Of a stretch of 49,559 bases of DNA, positions 43,584 to 49,559 are shown piece after piece. The stretch is taken from contig DAIDIH010000368.1 in assembly GCA_027459465.1 (NCBI GenBank), forward strand, positions 1-49,559. Direction: 5' to 3'. Numbering within the stretch: the first letter of the stretch is position 1; each line of letters opens with the position of its first letter. Source of the DNA: Bryobacterales bacterium. GTDB lineage: Bacteria; Acidobacteriota; Terriglobia; Bryobacterales; Bryobacteraceae. Made by a program: the position numbers and the translations under genes. The notes beneath the pieces are model-generated. The model did no database searches, was not told the origin of the DNA, and was given only the letters and a program-made list of their open reading frames with translations.

Positions 43584-43973
43584 TCACCTCTGCCTGACGT
43601 GCACGCGAACCGTGACGGAGGCGCAGGCGAAGGAGGTGGACCCTTCGCAGCTAATGATGTAGGAGGTTGTCGACTCGGGCTTGACCTCAAGCGTGCCGCT
43701 GGAGCCGTCGAACGTGCCAAGTTTTTTCAACGCGACGTCGCCGGAGCGGGTTTCTTCTGCCTCCTCGATGGTGACTTTGGTGGCGCCCTTGATGGACCAG
43801 CGGAGCACCACGGCTTCTCCGGCCGTGATTTCCTTTGGCTTCGCTTCGAAGATGAAGTCTCTTGACGCCTTGTCTTTTTGTTTCTGGTCGACGCGGGGGG
43901 CGCCCGGGGCCAGGCCGGCGGCCATTCCCAGAACCAGGAGGGAGAACGGCCAGAGACGGCGATGCAGGCACAT
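43584..43973 (-). CDS. Small exported Ig-like protein
   Basis: A 129-residue protein. ATG 43973 is chosen because it has GAGG with 7-nt spacing and starts a signal peptide (CLHRRLWPFSLLVLGMAAG). The mature part, from about FIFEAKPKEITAGEAVVLRW to YIISCEGSTSFACASVTVRV, resembles a single bacterial Ig-like domain as found in surface adhesins: a tryptophan in strand C, an STTSY motif and two cysteines. Function unknown. It precedes the DUF362 gene by 6 bp and shares its atypical, less G-skewed composition. Confidence 0.65.
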   Translation of the reverse strand: MCLHRRLWPFSLLVLGMAAGLAPGAPRVDQKQKDKASRDFIFEAKPKEITAGEAVVLRWSIKGATKVTIEEAEETRSGDVALKKLGTFDGSSGTLEVKPESTTSYIISCEGSTSFACASVTVRVHVRQR

Positions 43974-44045
43974 GTCGAATCCTCGATTCACCATGAGCCA
44001 GTGCAATCGCCGTGCCAAGCCGTGTTCGGGCGCTGCCCGACGGGC

Positions 44046-44222
44046 TTACTGATTGAGCAACTGCAACGCTGCCGCCGCGACCAATTGGGGGCCGGCGGTG
44101 GTGGGGTGGAGTCCGTCCCAGAACAGGTGCTTGTTCGGATTCGAGCAGATGGCGTGGCCGATGACGCGAAGGTGAGGCAGTGCCCGGTGGCGTCGGGCAA
44201 TCCTTTCCGCAAAAGGGATGCG
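44046..44222 (-). pseudogene. C-terminal remnant of a GDSL/SGNH esterase
   Basis: Read on the minus strand, the last ~58 codons before the TAA at 44046-44048 encode a clear GDSL-esterase C-terminus: CSNPNKHLFWDGLHPTTAG with the catalytic Asp-x-x-His pair, then QLVAAAALQLLNQ. The frame upstream runs straight into the antisense of the enolase-superfamily gene and has no catalytic serine block. About 80% of a typical esterase is therefore missing. It fills most of the 312-bp gap between 43973 and 44286 and marks a rearrangement point; the remainder of the gap shows nothing else recognisable. Confidence 0.65.
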
Positions 44223-44285
44223 CTTGGGCAGTGGCGGGGGAATTGGGATAAGATCTTGGCCTGACGGGAACCGGGAGAGACGACG

Positions 44286-45683
44286 ATGAAGAGACGACGG
44301 AGAGCTGGGATCACGCGGCGGTCGATGATGCGGAGCGCCGCGGCGGCGGCGATGTTCGGGCCGCTGTTTCAGGCGACGGAGGGTTCGGTGAGCGGGCAGG
44401 AGCGGGTGAACAAGAACTCGGCGCCGAGCACGCTCAAGATTACCGATATGCGGGCGTGCCGGGTGGCGGCGAACTACGATTACCCGCTGATCCGGATTGA
44501 CACGAACCAGGGCGTGTACGGGTTGGGCGAGGTGCGGGACGCGGGCGTGGAGGGGATCGCGCTGATTTTGAAAGCGCACCTCCTGGGCAAGAATCCGCTG
44601 AACATCGAAGCGAATTTGCGGACGGCCCGCCAGTTCGCCAATCACGGGCGGATGGGCGGCGGATACAGCGCGTTGGACATGGCGCTGCACGATATTGCGG
44701 GAAAAGTTTACGGCGTGCCGGCGCATCGGCTGATCGGGAATAAGAACCACGACCGGGTGCGGATCTACGCCGATACTACGAGCCATCCGGATCCGAAGGT
44801 GTACGCCGAGCGGATGCGGAAGCGGCGGGCGATGGGGCTTACGTTTTTCAAGATGGACTTGCAGTCGAGCATGTTGAAGGACCGGCCGGGGGCGTTGAAC
44901 GAGCGGGGCGTGTGCACGGAGAAGGGGCTCGGGTATCTGTGCGAATATATCGCCGCGATCCGCGATGTGCTTCCGCCGGGCGCGCCGCTGGCGGCGGACC
45001 ATTTCGGACGGCTGAACGTGAACGACTCGATCCGGTATGCGCGGGCGTTCGAGCCGTATCAGCTTTCCTGGGCGGAGGATCTGCTGCAGATTTCCGAGGG
45101 AGCGATCCATCCGTATCTGAACTGGCAGGCGTACAAGACGATTTCGGATGCGACGGTGACGCCGGTGCTGACGGGGGAGGACATCTTCGGACTGCAGGGA
45201 GGGTTTCAGGAGTTACTCGACCATCACGCGGTGGACGCGATTCATCCGGACATTGAAACGTCGGGCGGGTTGCTGGAGACGAAGAAGATCGCCGATTACG
45301 CGACGATGCGGGGGATTCAGGTGGCGATGCACCATGCAGGGTCGCCGATCGGAGGGTTTGCGGGATACCACTGCGCTTCCACGTTCGGGGACAATTTCCT
45401 GGCGATGGAGAACCATGCGCTCGATATGCCGTGGTGGCAGGACCTGGTGACGGGCGTGCCGAAGCCGATTATCGAAAACGGGTATGTCAAGGTTCCCGAC
45501 GACCGGCCGGGGCTGGGACTGGAGTTGAACGATGCGGTGGTGAAGCAGCATCTGCGGCGGCCAGGATACTTCGAGCCGACGCCGATGTTCGACGATCTCA
45601 TTGTTTCCGGATTCCACACCGGCGGCGCGTGGCCGCATTACGACGAAACGGGGAAATGGTGTAACTGTGTGACCTATGAGTAA
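44286..45683 (+). CDS. Tat-exported enolase-superfamily (mandelate racemase/muconate lactonizing) enzyme
   Basis: A 465-residue protein with a twin-arginine signal (ITRRSMMRSAAAAAMFGPLF). It has the capping domain (LKITDMRACRVAANYDYPLI, then GYSALDMALHDIAGKVYGVP) and the (beta/alpha)7-beta barrel: K-x-D at K189/D191 (FFKMDL), metal ligands D238 (AADHFG), E264 (SWAEDL) and E298 (TGEDIFG), then HPDIETSGGL and VAMHHAGSP. It should abstract a proton alpha to a carboxylate, probably as an acid-sugar dehydratase or epimerase, but outside the cytoplasm. The next gene overlaps it by 8 bp. A GGGAGAG ribosome site precedes the ATG. Confidence 0.87.
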   Translation: MKRRRRAGITRRSMMRSAAAAAMFGPLFQATEGSVSGQERVNKNSAPSTLKITDMRACRVAANYDYPLIRIDTNQGVYGLGEVRDAGVEGIALILKAHLLGKNPLNIEANLRTARQFANHGRMGGGYSALDMALHDIAGKVYGVPAHRLIGNKNHDRVRIYADTTSHPDPKVYAERMRKRRAMGLTFFKMDLQSSMLKDRPGALNERGVCTEKGLGYLCEYIAAIRDVLPPGAPLAADHFGRLNVNDSIRYARAFEPYQLSWAEDLLQISEGAIHPYLNWQAYKTISDATVTPVLTGEDIFGLQGGFQELLDHHAVDAIHPDIETSGGLLETKKIADYATMRGIQVAMHHAGSPIGGFAGYHCASTFGDNFLAMENHALDMPWWQDLVTGVPKPIIENGYVKVPDDRPGLGLELNDAVVKQHLRRPGYFEPTPMFDDLIVSGFHTGGAWPHYDETGKWCNCVTYE

Positions 45684-46554
45684 GAGTCGAGTGAAGTACC
45701 TAGTTAGCGGACTGGCCGCGGTGTTGCTGGCGTTTGCGGCGGACCCGACTTACATGCACCGGTATTTTCCGCTGATCTCGCCGGCGCAGGACGACTTAAC
45801 GTTCCGGACGCAGGGAGTGACTTACCAGCCGGCGTTCGGGGCCGATGATGCGCAGGCCGGGCAACTGAAGAGCATTGCGCGGTACGGGATGTTGACGGTG
45901 GACCCGAAGGCGGAGACGAGGCTGGTAAGTTATCCGGCGGAGGAGCAGATTTACTATGTGCTGAGCGGCAACGGCGTGCTGATTTACGGCGGGCAGAGGG
46001 TTCCGGTGAAGGCGGACGACTATCTGTATCTGCCGGTGGGGCTGGAGCACGGGATGGCGAACGAGTCGGATGCGCCGGTGAAGGTGCTGGTGATGGGGTT
46101 TCGCATTCCGAAGGGCGTGACGGTGAAGCCGACGCCGAAGCTGATGATGGCGAACTCGGGCGACGTGCCTTATGTGAAGGTGGAGGGGCACGGGGAGACG
46201 GTGCATTTCAAGCTGCTGATGGGGACGACGGCGAGCAAGCGGGACAAGCTGGCGGCGGCGAGCCAGATGGTGAGCCTGTTTATTATGGACTTCGCGCCGG
46301 GCGGGACGAACATTCCGCACCACCACGAGATGGCGGAGGAGATTTACTACATTCTTCGCGGTCACGGCGACATGGTGGCGGGCGGAGGGTTGGACGGCAA
46401 TGAGGGCCGACATCCGGCGGGCGTGGGCGATACTTATTTCATCCGTCTGAACGCGACGGTAGGATTTTATAGCGGATCGCGGACCGGCGAGCACGATGAA
46501 GTGCTGGCGGTGCGATCGCGGTATCCGTTTCCGAAAGATCAAGGGGAGGAATAG
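45676..46554 (+). CDS. Exported bicupin
   Basis: A 292-residue protein with a hydrophobic N-terminal signal (VKYLVSGLAAVLLAFAADP). It contains two cupin barrels: the first around residues 70-140 (EEQIYYVLSGNGVLIYGGQR, then YLPVGLEHGMANES) and the second around 190-285. The second carries the metal-binding motif IPHHHEMAEEIYYILRG and HPAGVGDTYFIRLNATVGFY. The second barrel looks catalytically competent for a metal-dependent isomerase, dioxygenase or epimerase; the first lacks the HxH pair and may be structural. It is translationally coupled on both sides and belongs to the exported-enzyme operon. Confidence 0.85.
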   Translation: MSKSRVKYLVSGLAAVLLAFAADPTYMHRYFPLISPAQDDLTFRTQGVTYQPAFGADDAQAGQLKSIARYGMLTVDPKAETRLVSYPAEEQIYYVLSGNGVLIYGGQRVPVKADDYLYLPVGLEHGMANESDAPVKVLVMGFRIPKGVTVKPTPKLMMANSGDVPYVKVEGHGETVHFKLLMGTTASKRDKLAAASQMVSLFIMDFAPGGTNIPHHHEMAEEIYYILRGHGDMVAGGGLDGNEGRHPAGVGDTYFIRLNATVGFYSGSRTGEHDEVLAVRSRYPFPKDQGEE

Positions 46555-47832
46555 ATGGAAGGGACGTATTTGAGCCGGCGCATGGCGTTGAAGTGGGCGG
46601 CGGCTTTGCCGGTGATGGGGACGATTGCGGCCGATTCGCTTTTGGCGGCGGCGAAGGAGGCCGTGAGCGGGAAGGCGCCGGGGAACATTTACTCGACGAT
46701 CGGCGTGCGGACGTTTATCAACGCGCGCGGGACGTGGACGTACTTGAGCGGGTCGCTGGAGCTGCCGCAGGTGCGGACGGCGAAGTTCGAGGCGTCGAAG
46801 CATTTCGCTGATATTTTCGAGCTGCAGCACGCGGCGGGGAAACGGCTGGCGGAGTTGTCGGGCGCGGAGTCCGGGATGGTGACTTCGGGGGCGGCGGGAG
46901 CGATGGCGTCGGCGACGGCGGCGTGTTTGGCGGGAACGGATCCGGCAAAGATCTGGCAACTTCCGGACACGACGGGGATGAAGAACGAAGTGGTGATGCA
47001 CGGCGGGCGGAGCGCGTTTGACAGCGCGATCCGGCTGGCCGGGGCGAAGCTGGTGGTGGCGCGGTCGGCGGAGGAGTTGAAGGCGGCGATCGGTCCGAAC
47101 ACGGCGATGGTTTATACGACGTCGCTGGGGGACACGCTGAAGGAGACGCTGGCGATTACGAAGGCGGCGGGCGTGCCGATGCTGCTGGACGATGCGGCGG
47201 GGATTCCTCCGATATCGAATCTGCGGCTGTATGCGCAGATGGGGATCGATCTGTTTTGTTTCAGCGGCGGGAAGGGACTGGGCGGGCCGCAGTGCTCGGG
47301 CTTGCTGCTGGGACGAAAGGATCTGATCGAGGCGGCGCTGAAGAACACGAGTCCGTGGGAAGGCGCGGTGTGCCGGGCGATGAAGGTGGGCAAGGAAGAA
47401 GTGATGGGCGCGCTGGCGGCGGTTGAGGCGTGGGAGAAGATGGACCTGGCGTCGCTGAACCAGGAGTGGAACCGGCGCGTGCAACGGATTGCGCGGTTGG
47501 TGGAACTGGTGCCGGGGGTGACGACGGACATTCAGATTCCCACGGATGGGAACCGCTATCCGACGCTGACGGTGAACTGGGATGTGGACAAGTGGAACTT
47601 CAGCGTGCAGGATTGCGACCGCGAGTTGCGGGCGGGCGAGCCACGGATTGAAGTGCTGACGGACACGAACCCCAGCATGGTTTCGGCGGTGGAAGAGCAT
47701 CACGACAACAAGACGCCGCGCGAGAACAAGCTGCAGATCATTTCGATGACGATGCAGCCGGGGGAAGAGATTATTGTCGGGCGGCGGCTGCGGGCAATTC
47801 TCGAAGGGGCTCGGAAGCGGGCGAAGGCGTAG
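46555..47832 (+). CDS. Tat-exported SelA-fold PLP enzyme (D-glucosaminate ammonia-lyase-like)
   Basis: A 425-residue fold-type-I PLP enzyme of the SelA/DgaE group. The N-terminus is a twin-arginine signal (LSRRMALKWAAALPVMGTIA), unusual for a PLP enzyme. Family features are YSTIGVRTFINARGTWTYLS, FELQHAAGKRLAELSGAESG, VTSGAAGAMASATAACLAG, MLLDDAAGIPP (PLP Asp) and the Schiff-base lysine K240 in FSGGKGLGGPQCSGLLLG. Relatives eliminate ammonia from 2-amino sugar acids or cleave amino acids. It has a strong GGGGAGGA ribosome site and abuts the bicupin gene directly. The partner RidA gene follows 18 bp later. Confidence 0.85.
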   Translation: MEGTYLSRRMALKWAAALPVMGTIAADSLLAAAKEAVSGKAPGNIYSTIGVRTFINARGTWTYLSGSLELPQVRTAKFEASKHFADIFELQHAAGKRLAELSGAESGMVTSGAAGAMASATAACLAGTDPAKIWQLPDTTGMKNEVVMHGGRSAFDSAIRLAGAKLVVARSAEELKAAIGPNTAMVYTTSLGDTLKETLAITKAAGVPMLLDDAAGIPPISNLRLYAQMGIDLFCFSGGKGLGGPQCSGLLLGRKDLIEAALKNTSPWEGAVCRAMKVGKEEVMGALAAVEAWEKMDLASLNQEWNRRVQRIARLVELVPGVTTDIQIPTDGNRYPTLTVNWDVDKWNFSVQDCDRELRAGEPRIEVLTDTNPSMVSAVEEHHDNKTPRENKLQIISMTMQPGEEIIVGRRLRAILEGARKRAKA

Positions 47833-47850
47833 GAACGGGGGGCAGGACCG

Positions 47851-49071
47851 ATGAGAGCAATGGCGATGGCGGTGGTGTGCGCGCTGGCGGCGTGCGCGGC
47901 GTACGGGGCGGAGGTGAAGCAGATTTTCCCGCCGGGGACGAAACCGGCGGGGCCGTACAGTCCGGGAGTGCTGGTGGGCGAGTATCTCTACGTGGCTGGA
48001 CAGGGGAGCCAGTTGGCGGACGGGACTTTGCCGCAGGGCGAGGAGGAACAGATCCGGCAGTGTTTGCGGAACGTCGAGACGGTGGTGAAGGCCGCGGGGC
48101 TGACGATGCGGCACGTGGTTTACGTCCAGGTGTATCTGACGGATTATTCGAGCGAGGCGGCGCTGAACCGCGTGTGGAGGGAGTTTTTCCCGGCGGCGCC
48201 ACCGGCACGTTCGACGATTGGCGTGGCGGCTCTGCACGCGACGAACGTGGAGATGAGCGCGGTGGCGGTGAAGGACCTGGCGTTGAAGAAGACGGTGGCG
48301 GTGGATGGGTACGACACGCCAAGCGTGCCGATTTCAGCGGCGGTGCGTGTGGGGGACCGGCTGTTTGTTTCGGGGCATCTGGGGCGGGATATCCGTACGG
48401 GCGAGATTCCGGTGGATCCGGGCGAGCAGGTGACGCTGGCGATGAAACGGCTGGAGGGGACGCTGAAGGCGGCCGGCGCGGGGTTCGAGAATCTGGTGTT
48501 TGTGAACCCGTATCTGACTTCGAAGATACCGATGGGGGTGATGAACCACATCTACGCGAGCCATTTCGAGTTCGGGAATACGCCGGCGCGGGCGACGATT
48601 GAAGTGGCGGGGTTGCCGGGCGGGGCGAACATCGAGTTTACGGGCGTGGCTGTGATGGATCTGGGGAAGCGGCGCGCGGTGCGTCCGAAGAACATGGCGC
48701 CGAGTCCGACGGCGAGCCCGTGCGTGTTTGCCGGCGATACGTTCTATTGCTCGGCGAAGTCGGGCTTCATTCCGGGCGTGAACGGCGGCGTTTATGCGTC
48801 GACGGTGGAGACGCAGATGCGGCAGACGATGCGGAACCTGCTCGACGGACTGGAAGAAGCGGGGATGGATTTTTCGAACGTGGTGGCGAGCAACGTGTAT
48901 CTGGACGATGCCCGGGATTTCACGCGGATGAATGGCGTGTATGCGGAGTATTTTGGGGCCGTTCCGCCGGCGCGGACGACGGTGCAGCAGATTGCGCCGG
49001 GGGTGCGGGCGGCGGATGCGAAGGGGCATTGGCCGGAGCTTGAGCAGGTTTCGATTGTTGCCGTGAAGTAG
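47851..49071 (+). CDS. Exported protein of three tandem RidA (YjgF/UK114) domains
   Basis: A 406-residue protein with a Sec signal (MRAMAMAVVCALAACAAYGA). Three RidA domains follow, at about residues 21-147, 148-275 and 280-406. Each keeps the arginine of the PAR motif that is needed for imine hydrolysis in RidA: PPARSTIGVAAL, TPARATIEVAGL and PPARTTVQQIAPG. The downstream acidic residue is visible in domains 1 and 2 (NVEMSAVAV, NIEFTGVAV). Free-standing RidA is ~130 residues and trimeric, so one chain may mimic a whole trimer. It probably hydrolyses the unstable enamine/imine made by the neighbouring PLP enzyme. Confidence 0.9.
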   Translation: MRAMAMAVVCALAACAAYGAEVKQIFPPGTKPAGPYSPGVLVGEYLYVAGQGSQLADGTLPQGEEEQIRQCLRNVETVVKAAGLTMRHVVYVQVYLTDYSSEAALNRVWREFFPAAPPARSTIGVAALHATNVEMSAVAVKDLALKKTVAVDGYDTPSVPISAAVRVGDRLFVSGHLGRDIRTGEIPVDPGEQVTLAMKRLEGTLKAAGAGFENLVFVNPYLTSKIPMGVMNHIYASHFEFGNTPARATIEVAGLPGGANIEFTGVAVMDLGKRRAVRPKNMAPSPTASPCVFAGDTFYCSAKSGFIPGVNGGVYASTVETQMRQTMRNLLDGLEEAGMDFSNVVASNVYLDDARDFTRMNGVYAEYFGAVPPARTTVQQIAPGVRAADAKGHWPELEQVSIVAVK

Positions 49072-49151
49072 GGCGAAACGCAGGGATCCGACAGGAAAGA
49101 TAAGCTAATCGACAATTGAAAAAAGTTGTGCCATACTAGCGCGCATACTTT

Positions 49152-49180
49152 GCGGCCGGGCGTGGAAAGAGAACGGCCGC
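49152..49180 (+). promoter_or_regulatory. Inverted repeat just upstream of the last gene's start
   Basis: GCGGCCG (49152-49158) and CGGCCGC (49174-49180) form a perfect 7-bp inverted repeat with a 15-nt loop. It ends 11 bp before the ATG at 49192, where the ribosome site would be expected, and no good Shine-Dalgarno sequence is visible otherwise. It could be an operator or an RNA hairpin limiting translation. The AT-richer stretch before it (49107-49150) is the likely promoter region, but I see no convincing -35/-10 pair. Confidence 0.35.
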
Positions 49181-49191
49181 GGAATAAGCCT

Positions 49192-49559
49192 ATGACGCTG
49201 AAGATCGCCGTTTTGCTTGTGTCCGGACTTGCCTCGGGATTGGCCGCCGCTCAGAATGCGTGCGTGGCGTCGCCGCCGTTGGCGACGATTTCGGCGCCGC
49301 ACGAGGCGGGGTCGCCGGAGTTGACGGTGGACCCGGGGGCGGCGATTTGGAAGAAGGCGGCGCGGGCGGAGATTGTGAAGGACTGCTCGCAGGAGCTGGA
49401 TTATCCGGGGATCCGGAGCGAGGTGCGGGCGTTCTGGACGGACGACGATTTATACCTGCTGTTTCAGTGCCCGTACACGGTGCTGAACCTGTGGCTGCCT
49501 CCGATGGGCGGCGGGCCGCGGGTTAAGCTGTGGGACCGGGACGTGGTGGAGATGTTTCT
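49192..49559 (+). CDS. Secreted CBM9-like domain protein (5' part)
   Basis: The frame starts at ATG 49192 and stays open to the end of the window, giving 122 residues. A signal peptide (MTLKIAVLLVSGLASGLAAA) is followed by a segment of the carbohydrate-binding-family-9-like type: AIWKKAARAEIVKDC, then VRAFWTDDDLYLLFQCPYT and KLWDRDVVEMF, the usual order of the early strands. Such domains bind sugar ends or heme-like ligands in exported Acidobacteriota proteins. It lies 120 bp after the RidA gene and probably has its own control region. Confidence 0.75.
   Translation, partial: MTLKIAVLLVSGLASGLAAAQNACVASPPLATISAPHEAGSPELTVDPGAAIWKKAARAEIVKDCSQELDYPGIRSEVRAFWTDDDLYLLFQCPYTVLNLWLPPMGGGPRVKLWDRDVVEMF

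Noticed and set aside
44224-44255. Promoter TTGGGC/TAAGAT before the exported-enzyme operon
   Set aside because: The spacer is 19 bp and both boxes are weak, so I do not list it as a feature.
43988-44314. Alternative small minus-strand frame over the esterase remnant
   Set aside because: The other frame ending at 44046 contains the unmistakable GDSL C-terminal motif, so this one is out of phase with the real remnant.
45796-48237. An 813-residue open frame on the minus strand opposite the exported-enzyme operon
   Set aside because: It is Arg/His/Pro-rich with no domain or signal and mirrors three well-supported genes. The strong G bias removes stop codons on the antisense strand, so such long frames are expected by composition.
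49107-49150. TTGAAA and two CATACT boxes as a promoter of the CBM9-like gene
   Set aside because: Spacings of 10 and 22 bp do not fit a sigma70 promoter; the region is only noted as AT-rich.

Overview
The window is about 49.6 kb of GC-rich bacterial chromosome. Gene content points to Acidobacteriota of the Bryobacterales/Solibacter type. This rests on two very large Oar-like TonB receptors with carboxypeptidase-regulatory domains, many Sec- or Tat-exported enzymes for plant or microbial glycans, a TPR multiheme cytochrome c, PD40 and sialate-acetylesterase proteins, and dense ATGA-coupled operons. The taxonomic call is an inference from families. I found no rRNA, tRNA, CRISPR array, insertion sequence or integrase.

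Layout. 1-360 is the end of a TPR protein. 362-8623 (minus) is a Cu(I)/Ag(I) efflux operon: a small Cys-rich exported protein, an unknown exported protein, a TolC-family channel, a CusB with an extra C-terminal domain, a CusA with the three cleft methionines, then a PD40 protein. 8668-12908 (minus) is a tightly overlapped operon: a regulator joining an IclR-like HTH to a sugar-binding domain, a Gfo/Idh oxidoreductase, a DUF993 protein and a TIM-barrel epimerase. Divergent from it, 13196-17390 encodes L-rhamnose isomerase, rhamnose mutarotase and a GH106-like alpha-L-rhamnosidase behind a good sigma70-type promoter. 17391-24241 holds two divergent TonB receptors; between them lies a striking array of TCG boxes repeated exactly every 10 bp. 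24278-28505 is a sulfatase and a two-subunit, Tat-targeted molybdenum hydroxylase. 28527-30533 is a small metal-linked locus (Cys/His-rich exported protein, PadR regulator, NifX-like protein, ICMT-like methyltransferase). 30546-34812 (minus) carries an aldo/keto reductase, a seven-heme TPR cytochrome and a DHA2 drug exporter. 34907-38580 is a glycosidase-like protein convergent with a sialate O-acetylesterase. 38709-40884 is a translationally coupled deacetylase-ACP-ketosynthase trio. 40881-43973 (minus) holds an MFS permease, CutA, a DUF362 protein and a small exported protein, followed by a GDSL-esterase remnant.

44286-49071 is the most novel part: four consecutive genes encoding an enolase-superfamily enzyme, a bicupin, a SelA-fold PLP enzyme and a protein made of three RidA domains. 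All four carry export signals. Because RidA proteins hydrolyse the enamine/imine products of PLP ammonia-lyases, this looks like a complete extracytoplasmic elimination pathway. The window ends inside a secreted CBM9-like protein.

Composition. The plus strand is strongly G-rich almost everywhere, so plus-strand genes use G-ending codons and minus-strand genes C-ending codons. Exceptions (20888-24241, 31552-33111, 42591-44280) are likely transferred or inverted. An AT-rich heptamer, AGTAAGT, recurs far more often than composition predicts and mostly on the plus strand.
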